Shown one piece after another: positions 52,067-60,867 of a stretch of 64,000 nucleotides of DNA. Position 1 is the stretch's first letter. Every line of letters starts with the position of its first letter. The notes under the pieces are model-generated. The model saw nothing but the letters and a program-made list of their open reading frames with translations, did no database searches and was not told the DNA's origin. The translations under genes were made by a program, and so were the position numbers. Source of the stretch: Parolsenella sp958406235 (GTDB lineage Bacteria > Actinomycetota > Coriobacteriia > Coriobacteriales > Atopobiaceae); the NCBI RefSeq assembly GCF_039062465.1, contig NZ_JBCLNF010000002.1, positions 315,740-379,739 of the forward strand, given 5' to 3'.

Positions 52067-52413
52067 CTGCTCCTCCCTTTCGCGTTGGTGGAAGGAGCAT
52101 AGGGAGGGGACCTGACAAGAATGGGTATGCCTGCCGACAGGATTCTTACCGAGCAGCTACGGGATGAGGTGAATTCTGCGGTCGTAATGGGCCGGCGGTA
52201 AACGTTGGCGTTTGGCCCGCGAACGGCATTAAAGGCGGCCATGTTCCCGCACATCCACAACCGCTTCATTCCTGCGGCGCCATATTGATTGTTGAAAGTC
52301 GGAAAAGGCCAGGTCAGACGGACGACATGGCATCACGCCTTGCTGCCAAGCGCCCTCTTCTCGCGCCTGGTGCTCTCCCCGCGGACGCTTGCTGTGTTAG
52401 AATCATCCGGCAT
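52067..52413. other. intergenic region between the surface locus and tRNA-Gly
   Basis: About 345 bases. It should contain the minus-strand promoter of the surface locus and the tRNA-Gly promoter. It holds a palindrome-like segment (AAGAAT ... ATTCTT, about 52120-52150, around CCTGCCGACAGG). A 68-codon minus frame (52063-52269) looks spurious. Confidence 0.5.
52398..52403 (+). promoter_or_regulatory. tRNA-Gly -10 box
   Basis: TAGAAT, followed by CAT, 11 bases before the tRNA. The same hexamer and CAT precede tRNA-Lys. Confidence 0.5.
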
Positions 52414-52488
52414 GCGGGCATCGCCAAGTGGTAAGGCAACGGCTTCCCAAGCCGTCATTCGCGGGTTCGAATCCCGTTGCCCGCTCCA
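52414..52488 (+). tRNA. tRNA-Gly(CCC)
   Basis: A 75-base tRNA with acceptor GCGGGCA/TGCCCGC, encoded CCA and anticodon loop TTCCCAA (anticodon CCC). Confidence 0.96.
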
Positions 52489-52498
52489 TGAGAGACAG

Positions 52499-52527
52499 GG
52501 CCCGGCGCACGCGCGTCGGGCCTTTTT
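52499..52527 (+). terminator. terminator after tRNA-Gly
   Basis: A 10-bp stem (GGCCCGGCGC with GCGTCGGGCC, one G-T pair), 4-base loop, then TTTTT. Confidence 0.9.
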
Positions 52528-52626
52528 CGTGCCGGTTTGAGACGGCGGCCGTTGGGTACATCACAAGACGCGTGGTTGGGTGCACAACATTCGCGTGTCT
52601 CCACGTGCCAAGTCGAAAGGAATTCC

Positions 52627-53907
52627 ATGAGCGACATCCCCATGAGCGACGCCGAGTGCGCGCTCTCCATGAAGCGCCTTGAGCCTCGTCAGCGCCTCTA
52701 CGCCCAGCTCCTCGTGCGCAATGGCGTGAACATCCAGCCCGGTCAGGAGCTCGTCGTTTCCGCTCCTGTCGAGGCCGTGGACTTCGTCCGCCTCGTCGTC
52801 GCCACCGCGTATGAGATGGGCGCTGGCCACGTCACCGTCATCTGGGGCGATGACGAGCTATCGCGCCTCGAGTACGATAACTGCCCGCTCGAGCGGTTCA
52901 AAAAGCTCCCCTCCTGGAAGGTCGAGCAGATGAATTCGCTCGCTCGCGAGGGTGCGGCGTTCCTCTGGCTTGATGGCGAGGATCCGGACGCTCTCCTTGA
53001 GGTCAATCCCGCGAAGCCGGCTGCCCGTTCCGCCGCGTCGCATCGTCAGTGCACGGAGTATCGCCACGGCCTCGACTTTGGCGAGAACTCCTGGTGCATC
53101 GGCGGCGTGCCGGTCAGCGCCTGGGCGCACAAGATCTTCCCGAGCCTTTCTCCCGCAGAATCCATGCTGCGTCTTTGGGAGGCGATCCTCGAGACCGTCC
53201 GTATCGTCGACGAGGACCCGGAGAGCGCCTGGGAGACTCACGACGCCACCCTCGTCAAGAACAAGCGCCACCTGAACGAGGCTCACTTCGACGCGCTTCG
53301 CTATGTTTCGGAGAATGGTACGAACTTCACCGTTGGCCTGCCTGCCCGCCATGTTTGGGAGGGCGGTTCTGCCAAGACGAAGGATGGCGTGAGGTTCTTC
53401 CCCAACATGCCCACCGAGGAGGTCTTCACCTCTCCTGACCGCAACCGTGCGGACGGTATCGTCCACTCCGCGCTTCCGCTCGTTCACAACGGCTCCGTCA
53501 TCCGCGATTTCTGGCTCAGGTTCGAGGGTGGCCGCGTGGTCGAGTTTGGTGCCGAGCAGGGCGAAGAGGTCCTGCGCCACATCATCGAGACGGATGAGGG
53601 ATCCCGCCACCTGGGCGAGTGCGCGCTCATCTCGAAGAACACGCCCATTCGCCAGAGTGGCCTGCTCTTCTATAACACGCTCTATGACGAGAACGCCAGC
53701 TGCCACCTCGCCCTGGGCATGGGCTTCCCGGATTGCTATGAGAACGGCGTCAACATGGACAAGGAGTCTCTGCTCGCGGCTGGCGTGAATGACTCCGCCA
53801 CCCACGTCGACTTCATGATTGGTGCTGATGACCTCAACATCTTCGGCATCACCGCTGATGGCGAAGATGTTCCCATCTTTGACCACGGTCAGTGGAGCTG
53901 GGAGTAG
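52627..53907 (+). CDS. M29-family aminopeptidase (AmpS/PepS type)
   Basis: A 426-residue cytoplasmic metallo-aminopeptidase. M29 motifs are visible: NMPTEEVFTSP, LGECALIS, and YDENASCHLALG, which hold metal-ligand and catalytic residues in the C-terminal half. I start at the ATG at 52627 (MSDIPMSD) after AAAGGA; the frame extends to 52537 without a site. It is free-standing between tRNA-Gly and tRNA-Lys and trims peptides in protein turnover. Confidence 0.93.
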   Translation: MSDIPMSDAECALSMKRLEPRQRLYAQLLVRNGVNIQPGQELVVSAPVEAVDFVRLVVATAYEMGAGHVTVIWGDDELSRLEYDNCPLERFKKLPSWKVEQMNSLAREGAAFLWLDGEDPDALLEVNPAKPAARSAASHRQCTEYRHGLDFGENSWCIGGVPVSAWAHKIFPSLSPAESMLRLWEAILETVRIVDEDPESAWETHDATLVKNKRHLNEAHFDALRYVSENGTNFTVGLPARHVWEGGSAKTKDGVRFFPNMPTEEVFTSPDRNRADGIVHSALPLVHNGSVIRDFWLRFEGGRVVEFGAEQGEEVLRHIIETDEGSRHLGECALISKNTPIRQSGLLFYNTLYDENASCHLALGMGFPDCYENGVNMDKESLLAAGVNDSATHVDFMIGADDLNIFGITADGEDVPIFDHGQWSWE

Positions 53908-53942
53908 CGAGTTCGGGGTGATGGTTGACCAGTTTCCGCGAG

Positions 53943-53959
53943 GACGCGCCGTCAGCTCA
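53943..53959 (+). repeat. copy of the first 14 bases of tRNA-Lys plus 3 flanking bases
   Basis: GACGCGCCGTCAGCTCA repeats bases 53993-54009 (GACGCGCCGTTAGCTCA) with one mismatch, 50 bases upstream of the tRNA. It may be left from a duplication or an integration event. Confidence 0.65.
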
Positions 53960-53995
53960 TCATGTGTCCGCTGTATCAGCTAGAATCATGCAGAC

Positions 53996-54071
53996 GCGCC
54001 GTTAGCTCAGTTGGTAGAGCAGGGGACTTTTAATCCCAAGGTCCAGGGTTCGATCCCCTGACGGCGCACCA
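53996..54071 (+). tRNA. tRNA-Lys(TTT)
   Basis: A 76-base tRNA with acceptor GCGCCGT/ACGGCGC, encoded CCA and anticodon TTT. A TAGAAT -10 box lies at 53981-53986. Confidence 0.96.
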
Positions 54072-54081
54072 AGACAGAGTC

Positions 54082-54121
54082 GCAGGCCGGAGTGCTCGGG
54101 CGCTCCAGCCTGCTTTCTTTT
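54082..54121 (+). terminator. terminator after tRNA-Lys
   Basis: GCAGGC-C-GGAG pairs with CTCC-A-GCCTGC (one mismatch), followed by TTTCTTTT. Confidence 0.85.
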
Positions 54122-54152
54122 GCGCAGTTGGCGGCATGTGCCCTTCGCGCGG

Positions 54153-54158
54153 TAGAAT
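54153..54158 (+). promoter_or_regulatory. purB -10 box
   Basis: TAGAAT 61 bases upstream of the purB start, with TTGGCG 19 bases further up as a weak -35. Confidence 0.45.
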
Positions 54159-54218
54159 CAAGTAGTTGTGCAGATTCGTCGCGCGTCGCGACGCAGGCCA
54201 AACCCTTGGAGGAGCCGC

Positions 54219-55565
54219 ATGATCGACCGTTATACCCGTCCTGAGATGGGCCACATCTTCTCGCTTGAGAACAAGTACGCCATCTGGCAGGAGATCGAGG
54301 TCCTCGCCTGCGAGGCCCAGGCTGAGCTTGGCAAGATTGGCATCACCAAGGACGAGGCCGCCTGGATCCGCGACCACGCCAACTTCGAGAAGGCCAAGGT
54401 CGACGAGATCGAGGAGGTCACCCGCCACGATGTCATCGCCTTCCTCACCAACATGAAGGAGTATATCGACGCCGACGTCCCAGCTGACGCTCCCAAGCCC
54501 AGCCGTTGGGTCCACTATGGCATGACCAGCTCTGACCTTGGCGACACCGCCCTCTGCTACCAGCTCACCCAGGCCTGCGACCTCATCATCGAGGACGTCC
54601 GCAAGCTCGGCGAGATCTGCAAGCGCCGTGCCTTCGAGGAGCGCGACACCCTCTGCGCCGGCCGCACCCACGGCATTCACGCCGAGCCCATGACCTTCGG
54701 CATGAAGTTCGGCTCCTGGGCCTGGGAGCTCAAGCGCGACCTCGACCGTCTCGTCGACGCCCGCAAGAACGTCGCCTTTGGCGCCATCTCCGGTGCTGTG
54801 GGTACCTATTCCAGCATCGACCCGTTCGTCGAGGAGTACGTCTGCGAGCACCTCGGCCTCGTTCATGACCCGCTGTCCACGCAGGTCATCTCCCGCGACC
54901 ACCACGCTTACCTCGCTGGCGTCCTTGCCACCACGGCTGCCACCTGCGAGCGCATCGCGACCGAAGTCCGCAACCTCCAGAAGACCGACACCCTCGAGGC
55001 CGAGGAGCCGTTCCGCAAAGGCCAGAAGGGTTCCTCCGCCATGCCGCACAAGCGCAACCCCATCACCATGGAGAAGGTCTGCGGCCTCTCGCGCATCGTC
55101 AAGTCCAACGCCCAGGTCGCCTTCGACAACGTCGCCCTCTGGCACGAGCGCGACATCTCGCACTCCTCCGCGGAGCGCGTCGCCCAGGCCGACTCCTTCA
55201 TCGCGCTCGACCACATGTTCCAGTGCCTCATCCGCGTGATTGACGGCCTGCAGCTCTATCCGGCTCGCATGATGGCCAATCTCAACAAGACCCGCGGCCT
55301 GATCTTCTCCTCCAAGGTGCTACTCGCCCTCGTCGACACGGGCATCACCCGCGAGGAGGCCTACGCCATTGTTCAGGAGAACGCCATGGCTACCTGGCAT
55401 GAGGTTCAGGACTGCGTCTCTGGTCCGACCTTCAAGGAGCGCCTCGAGGCTGACCCGCGTTGCACCGTCAGCGACGAGAAGCTTGACGAGATCTTCGATC
55501 CGTGGGACTTCCTGACTCGCATCAACGTCGTGTTCGACCGCCTCGAGCAGCTGTCCTTCGAGTAA
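54219..55565 (+). CDS. purB: adenylosuccinate lyase
   Basis: PurB releases fumarate at two steps, from SAICAR and from adenylosuccinate, so it serves both IMP and AMP synthesis. The fumarase/aspartase-family signature SSAMPHKRNP is present, as are TSSDLGDTA and GRTHGIHAEP with the catalytic His. At 448 residues it is standard. The ATG at 54219 follows GGAGGAG; the frame opens earlier at 54168 but overlaps the promoter region. Monocistronic. Confidence 0.96.
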   Translation: MIDRYTRPEMGHIFSLENKYAIWQEIEVLACEAQAELGKIGITKDEAAWIRDHANFEKAKVDEIEEVTRHDVIAFLTNMKEYIDADVPADAPKPSRWVHYGMTSSDLGDTALCYQLTQACDLIIEDVRKLGEICKRRAFEERDTLCAGRTHGIHAEPMTFGMKFGSWAWELKRDLDRLVDARKNVAFGAISGAVGTYSSIDPFVEEYVCEHLGLVHDPLSTQVISRDHHAYLAGVLATTAATCERIATEVRNLQKTDTLEAEEPFRKGQKGSSAMPHKRNPITMEKVCGLSRIVKSNAQVAFDNVALWHERDISHSSAERVAQADSFIALDHMFQCLIRVIDGLQLYPARMMANLNKTRGLIFSSKVLLALVDTGITREEAYAIVQENAMATWHEVQDCVSGPTFKERLEADPRCTVSDEKLDEIFDPWDFLTRINVVFDRLEQLSFE

Positions 55566-55596
55566 GCTCGGCCTCTGCGAAATTCTCGCGCGTGAA

Positions 55597-55628
55597 CCCT
55601 CCCGTCAGTGGGGATACTGGCGGGAGGG
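55597..55628 (+). terminator. hairpin after purB
   Basis: A 13-bp stem with one G-T pair (CCCTCCCGTCAGT with ACTGGCGGGAGGG), 6-base loop. The T tail is poor, so termination may be partial. Confidence 0.65.
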
Positions 55629-55663
55629 CTATTGATAGAAATTGACGAAACATGGAGGGGAAC

Positions 55664-55933
55664 GTGTTCACCTACGACTTCCGCCCGAAGGGCGTCTGCT
55701 CCCGCATGATTCACATCGCGCTTTCCGATGACGGCTCCACCATCGAGCAGGTTTCTTTCGAGGGTGGCTGCAACGGCAACCTCAAGGCCATCTCCAAGCT
55801 CGTTGCCGGTCATCCGGTCGAGGAGATCTCCAACATCCTTGCTGGTAATACCTGTGGTCCGCGCAAGACCTCCTGTGCCGATCAGCTCACGATTGGTCTG
55901 CACGAGGCGTCTAAGGCTGCCCGAGAGGCGTAG
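55664..55933 (+). CDS. TSCPD-domain protein (TIGR03905 type)
   Basis: An 89-residue protein with conserved cysteines: FRPKGVCSRM, GGCNGN, GNTCGPRKTSCADQL. The TSCxDQ motif also occurs at the end of ribonucleotide reductases; the stand-alone family is of unknown function and may bind metal. I use the GTG at 55664, which has GGAGGGG at the right distance and gives a family-like MFTY start; an ATG at 55652 contains that site and is unlikely. Followed 9 bases later by the Tat lipoprotein gene. Confidence 0.88.
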   Translation: MFTYDFRPKGVCSRMIHIALSDDGSTIEQVSFEGGCNGNLKAISKLVAGHPVEEISNILAGNTCGPRKTSCADQLTIGLHEASKAAREA

Positions 55934-55942
55934 GGGACCATC

Positions 55943-57181
55943 TTGTCCATCCTGCCCAAGAGCATATCCCGTCGCGGCTTTCTCCGCGGGACCGCTGCAA
56001 CCGCTGCCGGTGCGGCGGCGATTTCGGTGCTTTCGTCCTGCAAGGGTTCTGACACTACTGATGAGAACGATCCTATCGTCGTGGAGTCTGGGACCGCCAC
56101 GTACGTTTTGGGGTCTGGCGACATTGAGGGAAAATACCAGGAGGCTAGTGAGGGCGCGGGCACCGCGTCGCTCGCGGAGGCTGGTTCCTGGAATCTCCCC
56201 CTCGGCTGTGTGCTTCGTCCCTCGGAGGGATCATGGAAGCCCTATGTCATGCCGGGCACCTCACCTGCTGCCATGACCTCCGCGGGTGCATTCTCGATTG
56301 CAAGTGGCGCCAATACGGTGTTCCTGTCAGCGGCGACCGCTGGCGGCAATTACGTCATTTATGACGCGCAGTGCTCGGACTCCGTGTATGCCTGGATTGA
56401 GTTCGACGTCGTCACTCATGACTGGAAGCTCTTCGCGGCCTCCCTTACGGATGGCGGTCTTGGTACCGCCTCGGCCCTTTGGCAGGCGGACGCAAACTAC
56501 GACCCTCCGCTCATGTGTTGCTCGGGAAAGAACGTGATCTGGCTCGTCATGCCTTCAACAGGCGGAAGCAACACGTCGGAGCCCTCCTCCTGCTACGTCT
56601 GGCAAGCTGGCGCGAGCTCTGCCGACGAGGTCGTTCGTTCGCAAGGCCGCTTCGGTTGCGCTCCGTCGGTCTCCGATGGCAACGTCGTTCTTGTCCCGCG
56701 TGTCCGCGTGAACGAGGGGCGCTATTACGGCATCACCGCCTATTCGCTCGAGAGCAACTTGTCTAACCAGGTGGCGCAGCTTGTCCTGCCCTCCTCTGTC
56801 GCGCCGCTCTCGGCCGTCTACATGGGGGGACAGTTTGTCTTCTCCATTGAGAAGAACTATGGCGGTAGCACCGGCCTGCTTGGTTCGATGGGCACGTATA
56901 TCGGTTCGGGAGATGGCCCGTTCATCGCGCTTCCGCGCGAACCGGTATCCGTGGTTGCGGGCAAGGGCGGCGTCTACCTTGTGAAGGTCCGCGCCTCGCA
57001 CCTTATCGTGGATACGAACGCCCAAACGTATGCCACACTCGTGGCCCCCAACCGATGCCTCGACTTTGGCGATTATCCGGCAAGTATGGGCACGACTTCG
57101 ACCTTCGTGACCTTCGCCACCGTCAAGGACGAGGACACCGGTTATCCCAGCTCTGTGAACGTGAGGGCTTGGACTCTGTAA
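55943..57181 (+). CDS. Tat-exported lipoprotein of unknown function
   Basis: The 412-residue product has a twin-arginine signal (SRRGFLRG, 9-16) and a lipobox ending in Cys33 (VLSSC). It is therefore folded before export and tethered to the outer face of the membrane. The mature part is Gly/Ser/Ala-rich with repeated strand-like units, perhaps a beta-propeller. No catalytic motif seen. A TTG start with GGGG upstream is the best available. The two-component system follows 157 bases later. It may be a sensor partner, but this is only proximity. Confidence 0.8.
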   Translation: MSILPKSISRRGFLRGTAATAAGAAAISVLSSCKGSDTTDENDPIVVESGTATYVLGSGDIEGKYQEASEGAGTASLAEAGSWNLPLGCVLRPSEGSWKPYVMPGTSPAAMTSAGAFSIASGANTVFLSAATAGGNYVIYDAQCSDSVYAWIEFDVVTHDWKLFAASLTDGGLGTASALWQADANYDPPLMCCSGKNVIWLVMPSTGGSNTSEPSSCYVWQAGASSADEVVRSQGRFGCAPSVSDGNVVLVPRVRVNEGRYYGITAYSLESNLSNQVAQLVLPSSVAPLSAVYMGGQFVFSIEKNYGGSTGLLGSMGTYIGSGDGPFIALPREPVSVVAGKGGVYLVKVRASHLIVDTNAQTYATLVAPNRCLDFGDYPASMGTTSTFVTFATVKDEDTGYPSSVNVRAWTL

Positions 57182-57338
57182 GCTTGGAAGCACGGTGTCC
57201 GTTGCTGCCGGTCTGGCTTGCCTACCCGCCTGCCGCCGACTCGATGTGTGCTAAAACCCTCTTGTGGGGTAGACTGAACCCAGGAATGCCTGGAGCGCAT
57301 ATGCCTCCAGGGCACCAAACAGCTGATGGGAGGCCTTC

Positions 57339-58058
57339 ATGGCTTCAGATACGAAAAAGATCCTGCTTGTCGAGGATGAGAAGAACATCCGCGAGGCCGT
57401 CGCGGCCTATTTCGAGCGCGAGGGCTATTGGGTCCGCGCCGTGGGTGACGGCCAAACTGCCGTTGAGGAGTTCGAGAAGCACGGTTTTGACCTCGTCGTT
57501 CTTGACCTCATGCTCCCCAAGCTCTCGGGCGAGCGAGTCTGCCGTGCCATTCGCGACCAGTCTGATGTGCCCATCATCATGGTCACGGCAAAGGACCAGG
57601 TTGAGGACCGCATCATCGGTCTCGAGCTCGGTGCTGATGACTATCTCGTCAAGCCCTTCTCGCCGCGCGAGCTCGTCGCCCGCGTGCGCGCCCTTCTCCG
57701 TCGTGCCCGCACGGAGAACGAGCCCACGGTCGAGGTCCTCGATTACGGTGACCTGGTAATCAACATCTCCGCTCACAAGGTGACCGTCCGTGGCAAGGAA
57801 GTTGACCTCACGGCTTCTGAGTTCAAGCTGCTCGTGACGCTCGCCCGCTATCCAGGCCAGGTCTATAGCCGCATGGAGCTCGTGGAAAAGGTCCTCGGCT
57901 ATGATTTCGAGGGCTACGAGCGCACCATCGACTCTCACGTCAAGAACCTTCGCGCCAAGCTCGGCGACGATCCGCGCAACCCCACCTGGCTCTATACCGT
58001 CCATGGCGTGGGTTACCGTTTCGACGCTCCCGAGCCCGCCGCCAAGGACGAGAAATAG
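57339..58058 (+). CDS. OmpR-family response regulator
   Basis: A 239-residue response regulator: receiver domain (1-122) with phospho-acceptor Asp56, Thr83 and Lys105, then a winged helix of the OmpR/PhoB type (about 140-232; TIDSHVKNLRAKLG). GGGAGG precedes the ATG. The sensor kinase starts 10 bases later, so they form one operon. A hairpin (CTGGAG-CTCCAG around 57291-57311) lies upstream. Confidence 0.94.
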   Translation: MASDTKKILLVEDEKNIREAVAAYFEREGYWVRAVGDGQTAVEEFEKHGFDLVVLDLMLPKLSGERVCRAIRDQSDVPIIMVTAKDQVEDRIIGLELGADDYLVKPFSPRELVARVRALLRRARTENEPTVEVLDYGDLVINISAHKVTVRGKEVDLTASEFKLLVTLARYPGQVYSRMELVEKVLGYDFEGYERTIDSHVKNLRAKLGDDPRNPTWLYTVHGVGYRFDAPEPAAKDEK

Positions 58059-58068
58059 CCGGTAAGCA

Positions 58069-59709
58069 GTGGTTCCCGCCAAGTTTGTCATAGGCAAGCG
58101 CATCCGTCAGGATGCGTCTCGCGAGGATGATATCCCCGAGTCCCTGCGCACGAGCGATTCCGCTCGTGCGTCGTGGAAGACGCTGTCGAATCGCAAGTCG
58201 CGGCACATGTCATATCGAGCGCGTATGACGCTCATGTTTGCGAGTATCGCGGCCATGACGGCCGTGATACTCGTCGCCGTTCTCGGCGTGAATTGGGAAG
58301 CCCAGTTCATGCACTACACGCGCTCAAACATGGATCGCTATGCCGCCGTCATCGCCGATGGCCTTGCCGAGGACTACGATTCCACGACCGGTCTTTCTGG
58401 CAGCGCGGTCGATCGCATTGTGCAAGCGTCGTCCATTTCAAGCGAAATCGGCGTGCAGGTCCTCGATGCTGATGGCAAAGTTGTGTATGACGATACCTGG
58501 GCGGGCGGTAGTTACGAGACGGCGGTAACACCTGACGCCGCCACTGACGCTGCTGGTTCTGTCGAGGAAGAGGCTTCCACCGTTTCCGCGCCCGCGCCGG
58601 CACGCAGCAATGCCGTTTCGCTCGCGCCCACTGACGCCGAGTCCGTTGTTATGCGCGAGGTAAAGCTCGAGGATGGTTCCGTGATCGGCACGGTCCGTCT
58701 CTGGGCCTTCGGGTCTGACGCCCTGCTCACCAAGGGTGACGCCGCCTTCCGCACCAACTCCTATAAGGCCGTCGTCACGGCGAGCGTTGTCGCCGTGATC
58801 CTCGCCTGCCTCATGGGCGTCCTTGTGTCTCGCAAGCTCGCCAAGCCCGTGAAGTCGATTACATCGACGGCTGCCCAGATTCGCTCCGGTGACCTGACCG
58901 CCCGCACGGGAATTGTCGGCGATGACGAGATTGGTCAGCTGGGCGAGACCTTCGACGATATGGCGACGACTCTCGAGCGCGATCTTAAGCTTGAGCATCG
59001 CTTGACGAGCGACGTTGCCCACGAGCTGCGCACGCCTCTCATGGCGATGCTCGCCACGGTCGAGGCTATGCAGGATGGCGTCCTTCCCTCCGACGAAGAA
59101 CATCTCGAGACCGTCGCCTCGGAGGTTCGTCGTCTCTCGCGTCTGGTTTCTGCGATGCTTACGCTCTCGCGTATCGAGAATGGCACCACACCCTTCAGGC
59201 CTGAACGCACGGAGATGGTCGGCCTCGTTCGCTCCGTGGTCGAGTCTCAGGAGCAACTCTTCAATGACCGCGGTCTGCGTCTTCGCTTCGACGCGAACGC
59301 TCCTCGTGGCGAGCTCTATTGCGAGTGCGATCGAGACATGATTCGCCAGGCTCTTATCAACCTGATGTCGAACGCGTTGCGCTATACGCCCGAGAATGGG
59401 TGGGTTGTCGTGAACGTTGGGCAGGAGGGCCGAGACCTCAAGATTGCCGTTTCCGACACCGGCATCGGCATCGCCAAGGAGGACCTTGCCCGCGTCTTCA
59501 GCCGCTTCTGGCGCTCAGACGCGAGCCGTGAGCGTGCGAGCGGCGGCCTCGGCGTCGGCCTCTCCGTGACGAAGGAGATCATCGATCGCCACCACGGCTA
59601 CATCAGCGTCGAGTCTGAGCTTGGCAAGGGCACGACGTTCGTCCTCCACATCCCACGCGAGCAGGAGCGTGGGCACCAGCAGGACGCCAACAAGGGCATG
59701 ACCGAGTAA
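58069..59709 (+). CDS. sensor histidine kinase
   Basis: A 546-residue membrane histidine kinase. Two membrane segments (about 55-76 and 240-262) flank an extracellular sensing domain of about 160 residues. A HAMP domain, the phospho-acceptor His318 (VAHELRTPL) and an ATPase domain with N (INLMSNALRY), G1 (DTGIGI) and G2 (GGLGVGL) boxes follow. The GTG at 58069 is used. An ATG at 58207 nearer the membrane segment is possible. Partner of the response regulator just upstream; the signal and targets are unknown. Confidence 0.93.
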   Translation: MVPAKFVIGKRIRQDASREDDIPESLRTSDSARASWKTLSNRKSRHMSYRARMTLMFASIAAMTAVILVAVLGVNWEAQFMHYTRSNMDRYAAVIADGLAEDYDSTTGLSGSAVDRIVQASSISSEIGVQVLDADGKVVYDDTWAGGSYETAVTPDAATDAAGSVEEEASTVSAPAPARSNAVSLAPTDAESVVMREVKLEDGSVIGTVRLWAFGSDALLTKGDAAFRTNSYKAVVTASVVAVILACLMGVLVSRKLAKPVKSITSTAAQIRSGDLTARTGIVGDDEIGQLGETFDDMATTLERDLKLEHRLTSDVAHELRTPLMAMLATVEAMQDGVLPSDEEHLETVASEVRRLSRLVSAMLTLSRIENGTTPFRPERTEMVGLVRSVVESQEQLFNDRGLRLRFDANAPRGELYCECDRDMIRQALINLMSNALRYTPENGWVVVNVGQEGRDLKIAVSDTGIGIAKEDLARVFSRFWRSDASRERASGGLGVGLSVTKEIIDRHHGYISVESELGKGTTFVLHIPREQERGHQQDANKGMTE

Positions 59710-59970
59710 ATCGTGCGCGTTGGGCGCTGTGGTTAGCTAGTTCTGTGCGGGTGATTGGGCATGCGGGGCGTTGCGCGGCTCATTCTATTTCGCCCTGGCT
59801 TATTGTCGTTGTATGGGCGTTCGGCTTGCCGGTTCGATGCTCGGCCCATGGTTCCCCGCTTCGCGGAACTGCCCATAAGGCCCGCTTTGATGTGGCCGCG
59901 CACCTGCTATTCCTCTACAATGGATTAGTTTGATAAATGCGGTAACTCTTACGAGAGGAAGCGGTGCTTC
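59710..59970. other. intergenic region upstream of purC
   Basis: 261 bases without a credible gene. A hairpin-forming GTTCCCCGCTTCGCGGAAC and two GCCCAT copies lie near 59845-59880. TACAAT at 59916-59921 is a likely purC -10 box, without a good -35. Confidence 0.45.
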
Positions 59971-60867
59971 ATGGCGACCATGGGTATTCGTCCGGATTCG
60001 CAGGGCAAGGTTCGCGACATTTATGATTGCGGGGACTCCCTGCTGATGGTCGCAAGCGACCGTATCAGCGCATACGATTTCATCCTCCCGGATGAGATTC
60101 CCTTCAAGGGCGAGATCCTCACGCGTATCTCTGCTTTCTGGTTCAACAAGTTTGCGGACATCGTGCCCAACCACATCATCTCGATGGATCCGGCGGATTA
60201 TCCGGAGGAGTTTGCTCAGTACTCCGATTACCTCCTTGGTCGATCCATGCTCGTGAAGAAGGCCACGACGATTCCCGTCGAGAGCATCGTCCGCGGCTAC
60301 CTCACCGGTTCTGGCAAGAAGACCTATGACGAGAACGGCACGGTTTGCGGCATCAAGCTGCCTGAGGGTCTCGTCGAGGCCTCCAAGCTCCCCGAGCCCA
60401 TCTTCACCCCCTCGACCAAGGCCGAGATTGGTGATCACGATGAGAACATCTCGTTTGAGCGTTGCGTCGAGATCGTGGGCGAGGATACCGCCAACAAGCT
60501 TCGTGACGCCACGCTTGCCATCTACAACGCCGCCTCCGCGTATGCCGCCACCCGTGGCATCATCATTGCCGACACGAAGTTCGAGTTTGGCTTCATTGAC
60601 GGCGAGTTCTCGATTATCGACGAGTGCCTCACGCCCGACTCCAGCCGTTTCTGGCCCGCGGAGGGTTATGAGGCCGGTAAGGTTCAGCCCAGCTTCGACA
60701 AGCAGTACGTCCGTGATTGGCTCCGTGCCAATTGGGATATGACCGGCGAGCCGCCGCACCTGCCTGCCGAGGTTGTCGCCGGTGCCTCCGAGCGTTACCA
60801 GGAGGCCTACGAGATTATCACCGGCGAAAAGTTCGTCCCCATGAAGGAGAGCAATGTCTCAGCGTAG
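59971..60867 (+). CDS. purC: SAICAR synthase
   Basis: Phosphoribosylaminoimidazole-succinocarboxamide synthase joins CAIR with aspartate using ATP. It starts SQGKVRDIYD, a family hallmark, with SDRISAYDF, PVESIVRGYLTGSG and SIIDECLTPDSSRFW. At 298 residues it is the long form. AGAGGAAGC precedes the ATG. Together with purA and purB it makes three purine genes in this window, though not one operon. The following membrane-protein gene overlaps its end by 14 bases. Confidence 0.96.
   Translation: MATMGIRPDSQGKVRDIYDCGDSLLMVASDRISAYDFILPDEIPFKGEILTRISAFWFNKFADIVPNHIISMDPADYPEEFAQYSDYLLGRSMLVKKATTIPVESIVRGYLTGSGKKTYDENGTVCGIKLPEGLVEASKLPEPIFTPSTKAEIGDHDENISFERCVEIVGEDTANKLRDATLAIYNAASAYAATRGIIIADTKFEFGFIDGEFSIIDECLTPDSSRFWPAEGYEAGKVQPSFDKQYVRDWLRANWDMTGEPPHLPAEVVAGASERYQEAYEIITGEKFVPMKESNVSA

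Noticed and set aside
52063..52269. 68-codon minus frame upstream of the surface locus
   Set aside because: No ribosome site and no recognisable features; it overlaps the likely promoter region.
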